Source: Hirundichthys speculiger (lineage: Eukaryota > Chordata > Actinopteri > Beloniformes > Exocoetidae). Taken from it: DNA of 64,000 bases. Below are positions 10,141 to 20,594 of the stretch, piece after piece. The stretch lies in contig JAGFBZ010000708.1 of NCBI GenBank assembly GCA_018398805.1, positions 1,674,001 through 1,738,000 of the forward strand, written 5' to 3'. How positions within the stretch are numbered: the first letter of the stretch is position 1; each line of letters opens with the position of its first letter. The position numbers and the translations under genes are program-made. The notes beneath the pieces are model-generated. The model made no database searches and was not told the origin of the DNA. It saw nothing but the letters and a program-made list of their open reading frames with translations.

Positions 10141-10305
10141 ATGGATCCCAAGAGACGCCGCTCTGGAGTTTGGCTGCATTTCAGTCCGGGAAATGACGTC
10201 TACCTGGCGCAGTGCAACACCTGCGGGAAGCGTGTTACTGCCAAAGGAGGGAGCACGACTAATATGGCAAAACACCTTCACCTGCATGGCATCAGAAAAA
10301 TAAAC
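10141..10305 (+). pseudogene. BED zinc finger fragment of a hAT transposase
   Basis: The ORF starts MDPKRRRSGVWLHFSPGN and continues with CNTCGKRV...KGGSTTNMAKHLHLHG. This gives a Cys25-x2-Cys28 ... His45-x3-His49 pattern with the hydrophobic and aromatic spacing of BED fingers found at the N-terminus of hAT (ZBED-like) transposases. The BED domain binds DNA, usually the transposon ends. The ORF leaves the family after about 53 residues, no RNase-H-like catalytic domain follows, and a mariner-like fragment interrupts the element. I treat it as a relic of the first exon rather than a host gene. Confidence 0.7.
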
Positions 10306-10397
10306 GAGTGTACCGTATATAATTCACTGCGTTGCTCCCGTCGCTTCTTCGACTTTAAGAGTCTGTCTTCATCCAGAAACTCTTGCCTTCTCATATA

Positions 10398-10670
10398 CAG
10401 TGGTACCTCTACTTACGAACGTTTCTACATACGAAATTTTCAGGTTACGAAACGCCTCAAAGGGAAAATATTGCCTCTAGTTACAAAAGAAATTTCAGGA
10501 TACGAAAGGTAAAAATCCAGTAGCACTGCTACTCGCAGCTCCCAAAGTTTACTGAATGTAAACATACTTGTAGCTGCTCTGCCATTGGCTATCTATCAGC
10601 TAGCATCTACCTGGCATCCCATTGGCTAGGAGGCCCCTTGTCTGTATGAGCGTAACCCAGCAACCAGGTA
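10398..10670. mobile_element. Tc1/mariner-like fragment R inside G
   Basis: After TA (10396-10397) it begins CAGTGGTACCTCTACTTACG and contains repeated TTACGAA-type words, a family common in fish genomes. The right boundary is not clear. Confidence 0.5.
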
Positions 10671-11082
10671 AACAAACAATTTTTACTTCCACCAAGGAGG
10701 TTATGTTTTTGTCGGCGTTTATCTGTTCCTGAAAGAGCAGATATGGTCATCTTCCTAAACAAAAACTGTTGATTTAATTTTTTGTTGGGAAAAATGTATT
10801 TTGGAGGCCCACTGCCAACTGTAAGTTGTTTAACATTTAGGCTGTGAGTGAATTCTGTGTCTGCATACGTGCATGCAAGCATGTGGAAGAATAAAAATGG
10901 CCTGTTGCCTGTGTAAATGTGTCACAGTTTTTTTTATGATAAATTCTACTGTTAGATAAGTCGCAATCTGTTGACCTACACATCAAAGAATCGGAATCGA
11001 GAATCGTTTTGAATGGGAATCGAAACAGAGAATCGGAATCAGAATCGTTAAAATCCAAACGATGCCCGACCCTAGTGATGGG

Positions 11083-11806
11083 CTGGAGACATGTCCAGGG
11101 TGGACCCCTGCTTTCACCCACAGATAGATGGGACCAAAGATAGAACCAAACGGGTCTGGATGATGGATGGATGTAGGCTATGCAATCCCTCGTGCCTCTG
11201 CAGTGACAACAAACACTTCAAATATGCTGCTTTGATGTCCTGCTTTAGTTCGGACATGAAAATATAAGTCATAAACCATGCACGCATATTCTATTAAAAG
11301 TGAAATTAGTAAAAACACACGGGAACTGCTGGATTTCATGATATAACCACGGGTAAGGACATTAAACACACCCCTCACTGGAAGCCTTGCTCATGCAGTC
11401 CGGTCTGCAGGGCAGACGTTGCATCTCCTCCTCTGTCCACTTGTGTGGGGCTCCTGTGAAACTGGTCCAGATTGCTGCGTGGCCTTTACCAGAGCTGCTG
11501 AGGCTGCCGTGTGGGGGAGGTGTGGTTGTCATTCATTTAACGCTCCCAGCAACTGCAGGTCTAAATGACGTCATCAATGTTTACCTCGCTACCTGCTCTT
11601 CTCCCTGGGAGTCATCGGGGCTGCGATGACTCGTCCGCCTCCTCACCTCGCTCAGTACGTCTCGCTGCATTAACCTCCGTCACTGAAAAGGCCCTTCAGG
11701 TCCTCTCATGTGGTTCTGACCCTGGCCAGCCTCTCTGCAGATTCGGATCTCGTGACCTGATCCTGCAGCCTCTGATCTCCGTGGTCGCTGCTGCTTGTGC
11801 TTAGTA
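11083..11806. other. Unique intergenic DNA
   Basis: No repeat recognised. ORFs at 11387-11804 are short and without motif. CG content rises near 11580-11680 but not to island level. Confidence 0.35.
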
Positions 11807-11814
11807 TGTACGAT

Positions 11815-11988
11815 TAGGGGTGTGAAAAAAAATCAATTTGGCAATATATCGCGATTTTCGGCTGCCCAATATAATATCGATTTTCAGCTCATAATATCGA
11901 TTTTTTTCAAAAACACTAATAATAAACAATAAATAGGTTGTTTTGTTTTGACTCAGTTTGTCCTCTGAATGATCAATATCATCTGATG

Positions 11989-12038
<50 letters not shown>

Positions 12039-12119
12039 AATATTGCGATAATATCGAATTATGACCCAAGTATCATGATACATATCGTATCGTGAGGTCC
12101 TTGCCAATACTCACCCCTA
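11815..12119. mobile_element. hAT-like MITE family A, copy A2
   Basis: Complete 305-bp copy with ends TAGGGGTGTG and TCACCCCTA and a perfect 8-bp duplication TGTACGAT (11807-11814, 12120-12127). An (AT)n tract at about 11993-12034 replaces part of the interior seen in longer copies. Confidence 0.95.
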
Positions 12120-12617
12120 TGTACGATCCTGTTTTACTAGTTTGAAACTGTGCAGGTCTTATGTGAGGTTGAGCTCACATAGGATGGATAAATACTTAAC
12201 AGATACTTTAAGTTTGAAAATGGTGAGGGGAAATTCACAGATGGAAATGTGATGCTGCTGAATGGACCCATCGCATCTGTTGTGGTCGGCACTGACTGAC
12301 TTACGTTTCAGAGTCAGGAGCATGTCAGGGTCGCGTATACCGTCGATCCAAGACAGAAGCATAAATCAGTCATGAAGAAGTCCTTGTGGTGCTCGTCAAA
12401 TACAGATGTTGTGGTCCCATCACTGTGAAGGAGCCCCTCCACACCCCAGATGCTGAACCGCTGGACGTGATGTTGTTGCAGAGGCATTTCTACTCAGAGA
12501 CACCTTGTTTTGTAACAGCATACCACACGACTAGTGCGTACGATTTTGACAAAATGTAGCACATACTATGCAGTGTTCAATCTCCTTTGTGTGGACTGGG
12601 CTTCCAGTTTCCAGGAC
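12120..12617. other. Unique intergenic DNA
   Basis: No gene or repeat recognised between copies A2 and C1. Confidence 0.35.
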
Positions 12618-13052
12618 TAGAGCTGAGAGATTTTATTGGCTCTGCGATATATATCAATATTTTATTTCCCCAGAGAGTATCGATTTTTCAGCCGCAGGTA
12701 TCGATATTCTAAGCTTCTTTCAAAACCCCTGTGTCCCACCTTTAAAAGCTTGCAAGCAACAATTTGCACTGTTTAAATAAATGAAACTATTTTTCTCAAC
12801 AAATCTTTTATTCATTTTGTCCAGCATTTGCAAGCTGCCTGTCAGCCATATAATGTAAATTGATGCTTTCAGTTCAATTAATTCAATCAAAGTCATTAGA
12901 ACACTCACAAGATGTCACCAAAATCACTTTGTCCCTTTAAAATCTTTCAGAAAATGATGCAAATGTATTGTAAGATGAACATCGATATATATCGTATCGT
13001 GAGCCGAATATCGCATATCGTTTAGCGATATTAGTGTATCGCTACAGCCCTA
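12618..13052. mobile_element. hAT-like MITE family C, copy C1
   Basis: About 435 bp with ends TAGAGCTGAGAGATTTT and CGCTACAGCCCTA. The flanking octamers TCCAGGAC and TTTAGGAC agree at six positions. The interior shares GCTTGCAAGC and ACTCACAAGATGTCACC with all C copies, and nothing in it codes. Confidence 0.9.
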
Positions 13053-13883
13053 TTTAGGACCTGCAGCACGTGAGACATGCCTGGATGGTTTGTCTTGCAG
13101 ACTATATCCCAAAATGCAAAGAGCCACGACGGCAGGAGCTGCTTGCCGTTGGTCACATGACTGGCGTCCGTTTGTGCAGAGCCCGGTTGTTTTGTCCCGT
13201 ATGCGACATTGTCGGTGCAGTATGCAGTTTTGAGAACAGCCGGAGTCTGTGCAACCTGCTGATGCTGCATGTGATATCAGATAAGCTACGAGCACAACAG
13301 CTCACATTCATGCACGTCACTGCAGATTACAAACACATTTCTGCTGTGTTCAGCTTTCCATCTGTTTAACAGATTTAATTTAATTTTTTTATTCTCATTC
13401 ATGGTTTTATTCTCTGCTTTTTTTTATTCATTTACTTTTGGGGAAAGTATTAGATTCAATTCAAGTACTAAAACAAATCAAAGAAAGCTCTTTTTTTTTT
13501 TTTTTTAGAGGGGAAGTAGAGTTTAATGGACCACAAAAGGGCGGAGTCTGAGGTTGATGGTGTACTAGAACTTTCTTGGTTTCAGGGTGTTTTAATCTCA
13601 GCTAACTGTGTGTCCTGACTGCAGCCGCCTCACAGTCCTGACGGAGATAACACTCATCTGAGTCACAACTAATAATTATCCCACAGACACCAATCAGGGC
13701 AGAAACATCGCCCCTCCCTCTTCAATGTGACTCACGGAGTGTTACAGTCAAAGTAAACGTCAAAGTTCAGGCAGTGAAGCACAAACCTTCACTAAACAAG
13801 TCTTCCTGCCGCCACAGGTCTTCTTTGCTTTTGCTTGTTTTTGTCTGAGTTCATAGAGAGGAAACAGGAAACACTCTAGTAAA
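13053..13883. other. Unique intergenic DNA
   Basis: Several short overlapping ORFs at 13031-13369 have no recognisable domain. An imperfect T-run lies at about 13490-13506. I see no gene. Confidence 0.35.
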
Positions 13884-14002
13884 TAGGGCTGTGAAGAAAA
13901 TCGATTTGGCAATATATTGCGATTCTCGGCCGCTCAATATAATTCTTCAGCTCCTAATATCGATTTTTTTTATTGCTGTTACTTAAATGTGCAAAAACAC
14001 TA

Positions 14003-15279
14003 CAGTGATCCCTTATTTTTCGCGGTTAATAGGTACCGGCGCACCCCCCCCCCCCCCCCCCCCCAAAAAAGGCTCAACTGTGGTCTTTCTGTTACCTTCA
14101 CAGCCTCTGGTCTCTGAACTGTTGTAAACAAACCGCTGGTATTGTGTTATTTTTGGCTCGTAATTAGCGGCTAACACGCTAACAACAACAAAAGAAACAG
14201 TCCGGTTTTCTCTCCATGGAACGAGCACTTTATTCTGTCACTGCAGGAACTTGTAACATCACACAGGTTGTACTGTTGGGCTCCTGTCGGTTAACAGAGA
14301 ATGTAAATAAAGTCAGAGTTATTTATTATTTATTATATATTCTCTATTGTGGATATTGTTTGTTTTAATTATTGTTTTTATCTTATTTTATTGTTGTCCA
14401 TTTTCTTTTTTATTGCTATTTCCACTTGCTGCTGATCATGGGCCGCCCTCTCCCCTCCCTGTCAGACATTTACACCTCCCGCTGCCTCAGCAGAGCCACT
14501 TACATCATGAAGGACAGCTCCCACCCCAGCTCTGACCTGTTGGACCTGTTGCCCTCAGGAAGATGCTACAGGCTCATCAGGTCCAAAACCAACAGACTAA
14601 AAAACAGCTTCTTCCCCAAAGCCATAACTGCCTTGAACCAGTCTGTGCAATATCCCACCAGATGTGTAAACTAAAAGGGTTTGACTGTTCACCTTATATC
14701 CTCATACCCCCACCTTCCTTTATTCATACTACCTCGATTATTTGCACTATTTTGCTTTACACTGCACATATTTTTTGTACTACCTCGATCATCTGCACTA
14801 TTCTCTCTACATTGCATATCTTTGTACACTGATCCGTACTTTGAACTCTTTTTTGCACTGTAACCGGAGATGCTGCTTTTAATCTCATTGTACCCATGAA
14901 CAGTGACAATAAAGGTTTCTATTCTAATGATGTAAATTTCCCCATTGTGGGACAAATAAAGGAATATCTTATCTTAAATCTGTGCACACTGGGCTGCTGT
15001 TTATGCTCACTCCACTTTTCATCTAACCCCGTTTTCATTCTGCCGTCCCACAACACACACACTACATTACCCATAAGGCCACACCATCACCCATAAGGCC
15101 ACCTTCTTAAAGGGGCCAGGCTGGCTCACAACATTTCTTTGCTGTGAGAGAACGCGCACATCATCCTGTGATGTTTCTGCAATTTTTTCTTGATTAAAAA
15201 AAAATATTATATATTTCTGAAAAATCCGCGAATAACTAAAACCGCGGAACTTAAAGCGCGAATTGACGAGGGATCACTG
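14003..15279. mobile_element. Tc1/mariner (Tigger-like) element B2 inside A3
   Basis: Ends CAGTGATCCCTT and AGGGATCACTG are flanked by TA (14001-14002 and 15280-15281). Other A copies show the uninterrupted target site. Compared with B1 (5332-6028, opposite orientation), B2 has an extra block of about 0.67 kb that is a LINE. A run of C near 14046-14064 separates the left terminal segment from the body. Confidence 0.92.
14309..14974 (+). mobile_element. 5'-truncated Rex1-like LINE inside B2
   Basis: The insertion splits the B sequence GAATGTAAATCT. TAAAT is duplicated (14304-14308 and 14975-14979). It carries the end of a reverse-transcriptase ORF2 (about 14438-14674, including SSDLLDLLPSGRCYRLIRSK and NSFFPKAITALN, then a stop) and ends CCATTGTGGGACAAATAAAG plus ATCTT repeats, the style of fish Rex1-type elements. 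The ORF fragment lacks the catalytic region. Confidence 0.85.
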
Positions 15280-15762
15280 TAATAATAAATAATAAATAGG
15301 TTGTTTTGAAGCAAATAGTTTTGACTCAATTTGTCCTCTGAATGATCAATATCATCTGATGAACATATACAGCAACTTGATTTTTCATCTTTTAATTTTG
15401 ATATTAACTGGGTAGAATATCGCAATAATATCATATCGTGACACAAGTATCACGATACATATCGTATTGCGAGGTCCTTGCCAATACTCACCCATACAAG
15501 TAAATAACAGCGCTGACGTGAGTTCACTCATCACTGACCAAAAAACAGATTCAGTGCATCTGCGCTGTGTGATCCGGTGGTCCGAATTAAAAAAAAAAAC
15601 AAAAAAACAATAACATGGCTCAGGAGTGTTAATATCACATGTAACCTTTCATTCTGCTCTCTGTGGTGAGCCAACGACAGCTCATCTCTGACAGGATGGA
15701 AGTGGTCACACAGTCACACCAAAACACCAGACCGAGACGAGACTGTCACATTACAGCCAGTG

Positions 15763-15768
15763 TTTAAT
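15763..15768 (-). promoter_or_regulatory. ube2e2: Candidate poly(A) signal of ube2e2
   Basis: Reads ATTAAA on the minus strand, the second most common vertebrate poly(A) hexamer, about 650 nt after the ube2e2 stop codon. Cleavage would fall near 15745. Confidence 0.4.
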
Positions 15769-16337
15769 TGGGTATTCAATGAGCATGTTTTGTTTTTTTT
15801 TTTCTCACAAGGAATTAAATGTACAGCAAACTAACCACTAGAGTCATACATGAACAGCTCACTCCATGCCACAAGTCTGCTGGGCCTGAAATAATACCGC
15901 GACCGCGTGTCCGCCGCGTGGACACGTGTCCGGATGCCATGCACTAATATTGACCATGAGCTGGGAACGAAACCAAGGAGTCAAAGAAAACTGAATGCAC
16001 TCACTCAGCATGAACATTTTCTTTTTGTTTTTGTTTTTTTACATCACATCAAACAGGAATAATACACGCACGCATTTTAGATAAGGAAGATGACGAGGGT
16101 GGCGAGAAAGTTATAAACAAGGCATTAAGAACAACATCGACAAAAACAATAACAGTATTAAAGCTTTTCATGACCATAACACATTCAGTATATTGGAAAA
16201 TACAATCCCAATAGACTCTTTGTATAAAAAGAAGCTTTTCAAGTCAGCATGGAACAAATAACAGTTCATATCTCAGGGGGGAGGGTGGGGTCGGGGTGGA
16301 TGACGGGGACGGGTGTGCTTCCATAGACTCCAGAAGA

Positions 16338-16340
<3 letters not shown>

Positions 16341-16375
<35 letters not shown>

Positions 16376-16381
16376 GCGTGT
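16341..16381. repeat. (GT)n microsatellite in the ube2e2 3' UTR
   Basis: The plus-strand GTGTGT tract ending in CGTGTGCGTG is a CA repeat in the ube2e2 mRNA sense, starting about 40 nt after the stop codon. CA repeats are known binding sites of hnRNP L. Confidence 0.9.
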
Positions 16382-16419
16382 TTGTGGTGGGCGGGAGGTC
16401 CTGGAGAGCTGGAGCTGGT

Positions 16420-16517
16420 CTATGTGGCGTAGCGTTTGGTCCACTGTTTGGCTATCCTGTCGTGCTCGGCTCTGTTGGTCAGGTACTGTGTGGCGATGCT
16501 CCCGACCAGGGGGTCCG
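16420..16517 (-). CDS. ube2e2: Ubiquitin-conjugating enzyme E2 E2, last coding exon
   Basis: Preceded by a pyrimidine-rich tract and TTGCAG, the exon supplies two bases of an Ala codon, then [31 protein letters not shown] and TAG. These are the C-terminal helices of the UBC fold of class E enzymes. Phase 1 fits the exon at 31951-32098, which ends AACCCTG. The [12 protein letters not shown] wording is closer to what I recall for UBE2E3, while gene order next to ube2e1 points to ube2e2. Lys in IAKQW replaces the usual Arg. The protein conjugates ubiquitin in cytoplasm and nucleus. A family A MITE lies about 105 bp upstream of the acceptor. Confidence 0.92.
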
Positions 16518-16621
16518 CTGCAACGAAAGAACCGAGAAGAGCAGTGAGACTCGAGGCAGGAGACGGTAAACAGGGGCGCGCCGTCGCGGTCGGGCTGGAC
16601 GCTGCAGCCCCAGACCCTCGT

Positions 16622-16974
16622 TATGCGTGAAAAAAAATCCATTTGGCAATATATTGCGATTTTTGGCCGCCCAATATAATATCGATTTTTCAGCTCCTAA
16701 TATCGATTTTTTAGCTAAATACTTAGATGTGCAAAAACACTAATAATAAACAATAAATAGGTCGTTGTGAAGCAAATAGTCTTGACTCAATTTGTCCTCT
16801 GAATGATCAATATCATCTGATGAACATATACAGCAGCTTGATTTTTCATCTCTACTTTTAATTTTGATATTAACTGGGTAGAATATATCACAATATATCG
16901 TGATAATATCGTATTGTGACCCAAGTATCATGATACATATCGTATTGCGAGGTCCTTGCCAATACTCAACCCTA
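16622..16974. mobile_element. hAT-like MITE family A, copy A4
   Basis: The body matches family A from GTGAAAAAAAATCCATTTGG to AATACTCAACCCTA. The left terminus is eroded (TATGCGTG for TAGGGGTG) and no target duplication is recognised. It lies in the last ube2e2 intron close to the acceptor. Confidence 0.85.
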
Positions 16975-17221
16975 CCTGTCAGTCAAAAACCTCTCAAGTT
17001 TTTCAGAGCAAATAAAAGAACAACCTTCGCACATGAAACAGCCTCAATTCTTCTCTATAAAAGCAGATGTTTGGACATTTCGCTGGTCTGGAGTGTTCTG
17101 CTGTGTGGTAACACAATGCCAAGAGGGAAAGACACAATAAATGGACTGACAGAAGCAACCGTTGCTGCACAACAAGCCCCGCAGGACAGTCTGCAGTTCA
17201 GAGTTGAACAGTGATGACGAT

Positions 17222-17520
17222 TACTGTATTTTTTAAAACTAGAAAGCGCAGCAAAATAAAACAGTCAGTACGTATTACTTGGTGAGACTCCTGACGATGG
17301 TAACCGTAATACACCAAGCGGTACGGCTTCATGTCTTAACAAAATCGTACTGAAACATTTTGACAGATTTTTGAGCGCCGTGTGCCACAGAAAACTGGTT
17401 CCAGGTCAGCGAACACAACCAGAATTAATACAGAAAGTGGACCGGATTATAAGAGGCACCGTCGATTTTTGAGAACATGTAAGGATTTTAAGTGTGCCTT
17501 ATAGTCCGAAAAATACTGTA
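17222..17520. mobile_element. Small TIR element N
   Basis: About 300 bp bounded by TACTGTATTTTT and AAAAATACTGTA. Near the right end it carries a TTATAAGAGGCACC ... GTGCCTTATAGTCC stem, a widespread vertebrate MITE motif. The family is not assigned further. Confidence 0.6.
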
Positions 17521-18251
17521 TTCACAAGTGGAGAGCAGTCAGCAGACAGAAGTGGAGATCCTGGAAAGTTTACCCAAAAGTCAGACCAGAGAAATAAAAA
17601 TAAAAAATAAAAAAAATCTAAGAGACATCTAAGGTGTCCCACCTTTAAAAGCTTGCAAGCAGCAATTTGCACTGTTTAAATAATGAAACTATTTTTCTCA
17701 ACAAATCTTTTATTCATTTTGTCCAGCATTTACAAGCTGCCTGTCAGCCATATAATCAGTGCGTTTTCATGGGAAGTTTAATTTTTTAATTCAGAATTAA
17801 AATTAAATCCGATTTAAAATGATTAAAAATTACCATGTAAACATCTAATTCCAAATGAAAATGTCCATTCAAAATTAAACTTAATTCCAAAGTAAGTGGC
17901 TGGTTTATTCTGATTTTAAATCTGAATAGAATAATTCCGCGGTCATGTAAACACTCATTCTGCTTTAAATTAATTCCCGTCTTTCTGCACATGCTAGTTC
18001 CCTTGACTGTCTGTCGCGATGACGCTTATTCTCCGCGCTGGGCTTGTTTTCAAAAGAAAGTTTTAAGATGGCAGCACGCAGTAAACGTGGTCAAGAGCAA
18101 AGACAATTTATATAAATATATATATATAAATAACTTGGAGGAACTGGAAATAATTAAAAGAACAGATGGCAGGAAACATAAAAATTGTGAGCTTTTCAAA
18201 GTTGTAGTGGCCAGGTTAAATGTTGTCGTGCTGCTGCTTCAAAAATAAAAT

Positions 18252-19417
18252 CCATCCATCCATCCATCCATTAACTTCCGTTTGATCCGGAGTCGGGTCG
18301 CGGGGGCAGCAGCTTCAGCTGAGAGGCCCAGACCTCCCTCCCCTCGGCCGCCTCCACCAGCTCCTCTGGGAGAATCCCGAGGAGTTCCCAGGCCAGCTGA
18401 GAGATATAATCTCTCCAGCGGGTCCTGGGTCTGCCCCGTGGTCTTCTCCCAGTTGGACATGCCCGAAACACCTCTCCAGGGAGGCGTCCAGGGGGGCATC
18501 CTAACCAGATGAACCACCTCAACTGGCTCCTCTCGATGTGAAGGAGCAGCGGTTCTACTCTGAGTCTCTCCCGAATGACCAAACTTCTCACCCTATCTCT
18601 AAGGGAGAGTCCAGCCACCCTACGGAGAAAACTCATTTCCGCCGCTTGTATCCGCTATCTCATTCTTTCGGTCACTACCCACAGTTCATGACCATAGGTG
18701 AGAGTTGGAACAAAGATCGACCGGTAAACAGAGAGCCTTGCCTTTTGGCTCAGCTCTCTCTTCACCACAACGGATCGGTACAGAGTCCGCACCACAGCAG
18801 ACGCTGCACCAATCCGTCTGTCGATCTCCCATTCCTTTCTTCCATCACTCGTGAACAAGACCCCGAGATACTTAAACTCCTCCACTTGAGGCAGAATCTC
18901 ACTCCCGACCCAGAGGAGGCATTCTACCCTTTTCCGACTGAGGACAATGGTCTCAGATTTGGAGGTGCTGGTTCTCATCCCTGCCGCTTCACACTCGGCT
19001 GCGAACCGGTCCAGCGAGAGCTGCAGATCCCCACTCGATGGCGCCAACAGGACCACGTCATCTGCAAACAGCAGAGATGAGATCCCGACACCACCGAACC
19101 GGAACCCTTCCGCTCCATGGCTGCACCTAGAAATTCTGTCCATAAACATTATGAACAGAACCGGTGACAAAGGGCAGCCCTGGCGGAGTCCAACTCCCAC
19201 TGAAAATTAATCCGACTTACAATTGGCAATGCGGACCAAGCTCCCACTCCATCTGTACAGGGACTGGACAGCCCATAACAACGGGCCCAGCAACCCCATA
19301 CTCCTGGAGTACCCCCCACAGGACCCCCCGAGGAACACGGTCAAATGCCTTCTCCAAGTCCACAAAACACATGTGGACTGGTTGGGCAAATTCCCATGTT
19401 CCCTCAAGGAACATGGG
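18252..19417 (-). mobile_element. RTE-clade (Rex3-like) LINE, 5'-truncated
   Basis: The 3' end on the minus strand is a (GGAT)n tail, and AATAAAAT is duplicated at both sides (18244-18251, 19418-19425). Copy X1 shows the uninterrupted AAAAATAAAATCAAAACA. The body is the C-terminal half of a non-LTR reverse transcriptase with many disruptions. The GGAT tail and the RT wording fit the Rex3/RTE group in fish. Confidence 0.92.
18271..19400 (-). pseudogene. Reverse transcriptase remnant of the Rex3-like LINE
   Basis: Fragments in more than one frame are, in order, CFVDLEKAFDRVPRGVLWGV (about 19300-19370), GVGLRQGCPLSPVLFIMFMD and SSLLFADDVVLLAPS (FADD catalytic box, about 19040-19110). Downstream are KYLGVLFTSDG, LTYGHELWVVTERMR and the C-terminal GRRPRGRPRTRWRDYISQLA (about 18430). 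A frameshift lies near 19210, and a break between the thumb part and the tail near 18640. It would have copied LINE RNA at the target. It cannot encode an active protein as it stands. Confidence 0.88.
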
Positions 19418-19443
19418 AATAAAATCAAAACAAATCCAAAAAG

Positions 19444-20594
19444 TAGGGGTGCTCCGATCAGGGTTTTTGGGGCCGATCACCGATCACTGAAATCAATATC
19501 GGCCGATCCGATACCGATCACCGATCGTATTTATTTCCCTTTGTTTCTTGCTGTCTTAGACCTTTTCGACTTGACAATTGTGGACATGCGCCCCCTAGTG
19601 GCCCCGCCATAACTGGAGGGTGCGGTGCTCCACCAACTAACCCAAACACAGCAGCGTGGAGCATCTGTTACGGATAACGCAGACATGTCTTGGATTGATG
19701 ATGTTAGGCAGTGGCCTCCAGTTACAGATGAAGGTAGTATCGCTGTTTTTAATGATTGGTTATGGAAATAGCATGATCTATTCCCATAATCAAACACTAA
19801 AAACTGTGGAACGCTGCAACGCTGGCTATAACTAATGTCAACAAGCCATAAAGATTATGCTACTGTAACGTTAATGCTAGCGGTAAATTAGGCTATGTGT
19901 TAATGTTATATTTAATTTATTTAATCATTCTCCTAAGTCATTCATTCATTCATTCATTCATTCATTTATAGGCTTGTGCTAGTGCCGAGGGCTACAGTAG
20001 CCTCATACTGCTGTTCTTTCGGCCAGAATCGTCCGGGACTCTCAGCGAGGCTATAAGTAGTACGAGAGTGAATGTTAACGAAAACTCACCCGGCTGTATT
20101 CATTTGGAACTAAGTCCTTTCTGTTGATATTTTTCACCCACGTCTTCCTAACTTCTTGGTTCTCGGTGCGCCCAGGAAATCGGTGGAAACTGTATGGCTG
20201 CAAACAAGGCAGTCTTCGTGCAGTAAAGGCTTGTGTATTTCATACTTTCTTCTTCCATTGTTGAATTTTCACGCCATTGTTGCCACAGTTTATGACGGAT
20301 CATGTATTCCCACTCGACCGACTCGACATTACAAAAATATATATTTGTACAAAGAGAAAAACACTGGTTAATCTGCGAGCCGGTGAAAGTGTCGCTCTGT
20401 AGCACAACCCCGCAATGGCGGACGGGGTACTTCCGGGGGGCTGGCCCGAAAAGGTCTATACACAGTGTATGCGCACGAGAATAGAGCGTTTTTGATCGGC
20501 TCTTTTGATCGGCTTTAATGACAATTCTGACCGATCCCGATCATATGCATATCGGCCGATCCGATCAGGTCACCGATCGATCGGAGCACCCCTA
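19444..20594. mobile_element. hAT-like non-autonomous element D
   Basis: Ends TAGGGGTGCTCCGATC and GATCGGAGCACCCCTA are perfect inverted repeats. CCAAAAAG is duplicated exactly (19436-19443, 20595-20602). Subterminal GATCACCGATCA-type words repeat at both ends. Inside is a short (TTCA)n run near 19938-19966. Copy X1 shows the empty site CAAATCCAAAAAGGATGC. No transposase domain remains. Confidence 0.96.

Larger units (their letters stand above)
9915..11074 (+). mobile_element. hAT-like element G with BED-finger relic
   Basis: Ends TAGGGTTGGGCACCG and GATGCCCGACCCTA form inverted repeats, and perfect 8-bp duplications GTGATGGG flank it (9907-9914 and 11075-11082). Subterminal GGAATCG-type words repeat at both ends. 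The interior holds a BED-type zinc finger relic, a TA-inserted Tc1/mariner-like fragment from about 10398 and a piece of the unclassified family H near 10680-10757. It is a 1.16-kb non-autonomous composite. Confidence 0.9.
13884..15496. mobile_element. hAT-like MITE A3 carrying a two-level nest
   Basis: The copy begins TAGGGCTGTGAAGAAAATCG and ends ACTCACCCATA, with flanking octamers CTAGTAAA and CAAGTAAA (7 of 8 matching). Its body is interrupted at the TA of GCAAAAACACTAATAATAAA by element B2, which itself contains a LINE fragment. Confidence 0.9.
15745..16419 (-). other. ube2e2: Likely ube2e2 3' UTR
   Basis: The stretch after the stop codon on the minus strand is free of the repeats that fill the rest of the region. 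It is U-rich in the mRNA sense and ends at an ATTAAA. It contains a CA repeat about 40-80 nt after the stop. The extent is inferred from the hexamer and from the resumption of repeats below about 15496. Confidence 0.5.

Noticed and set aside
18282..19612. Plus-strand ORFs across the LINE at 18.2-19.6 kb
   Set aside because: They are antisense shadows of the minus-strand reverse-transcriptase remnant.
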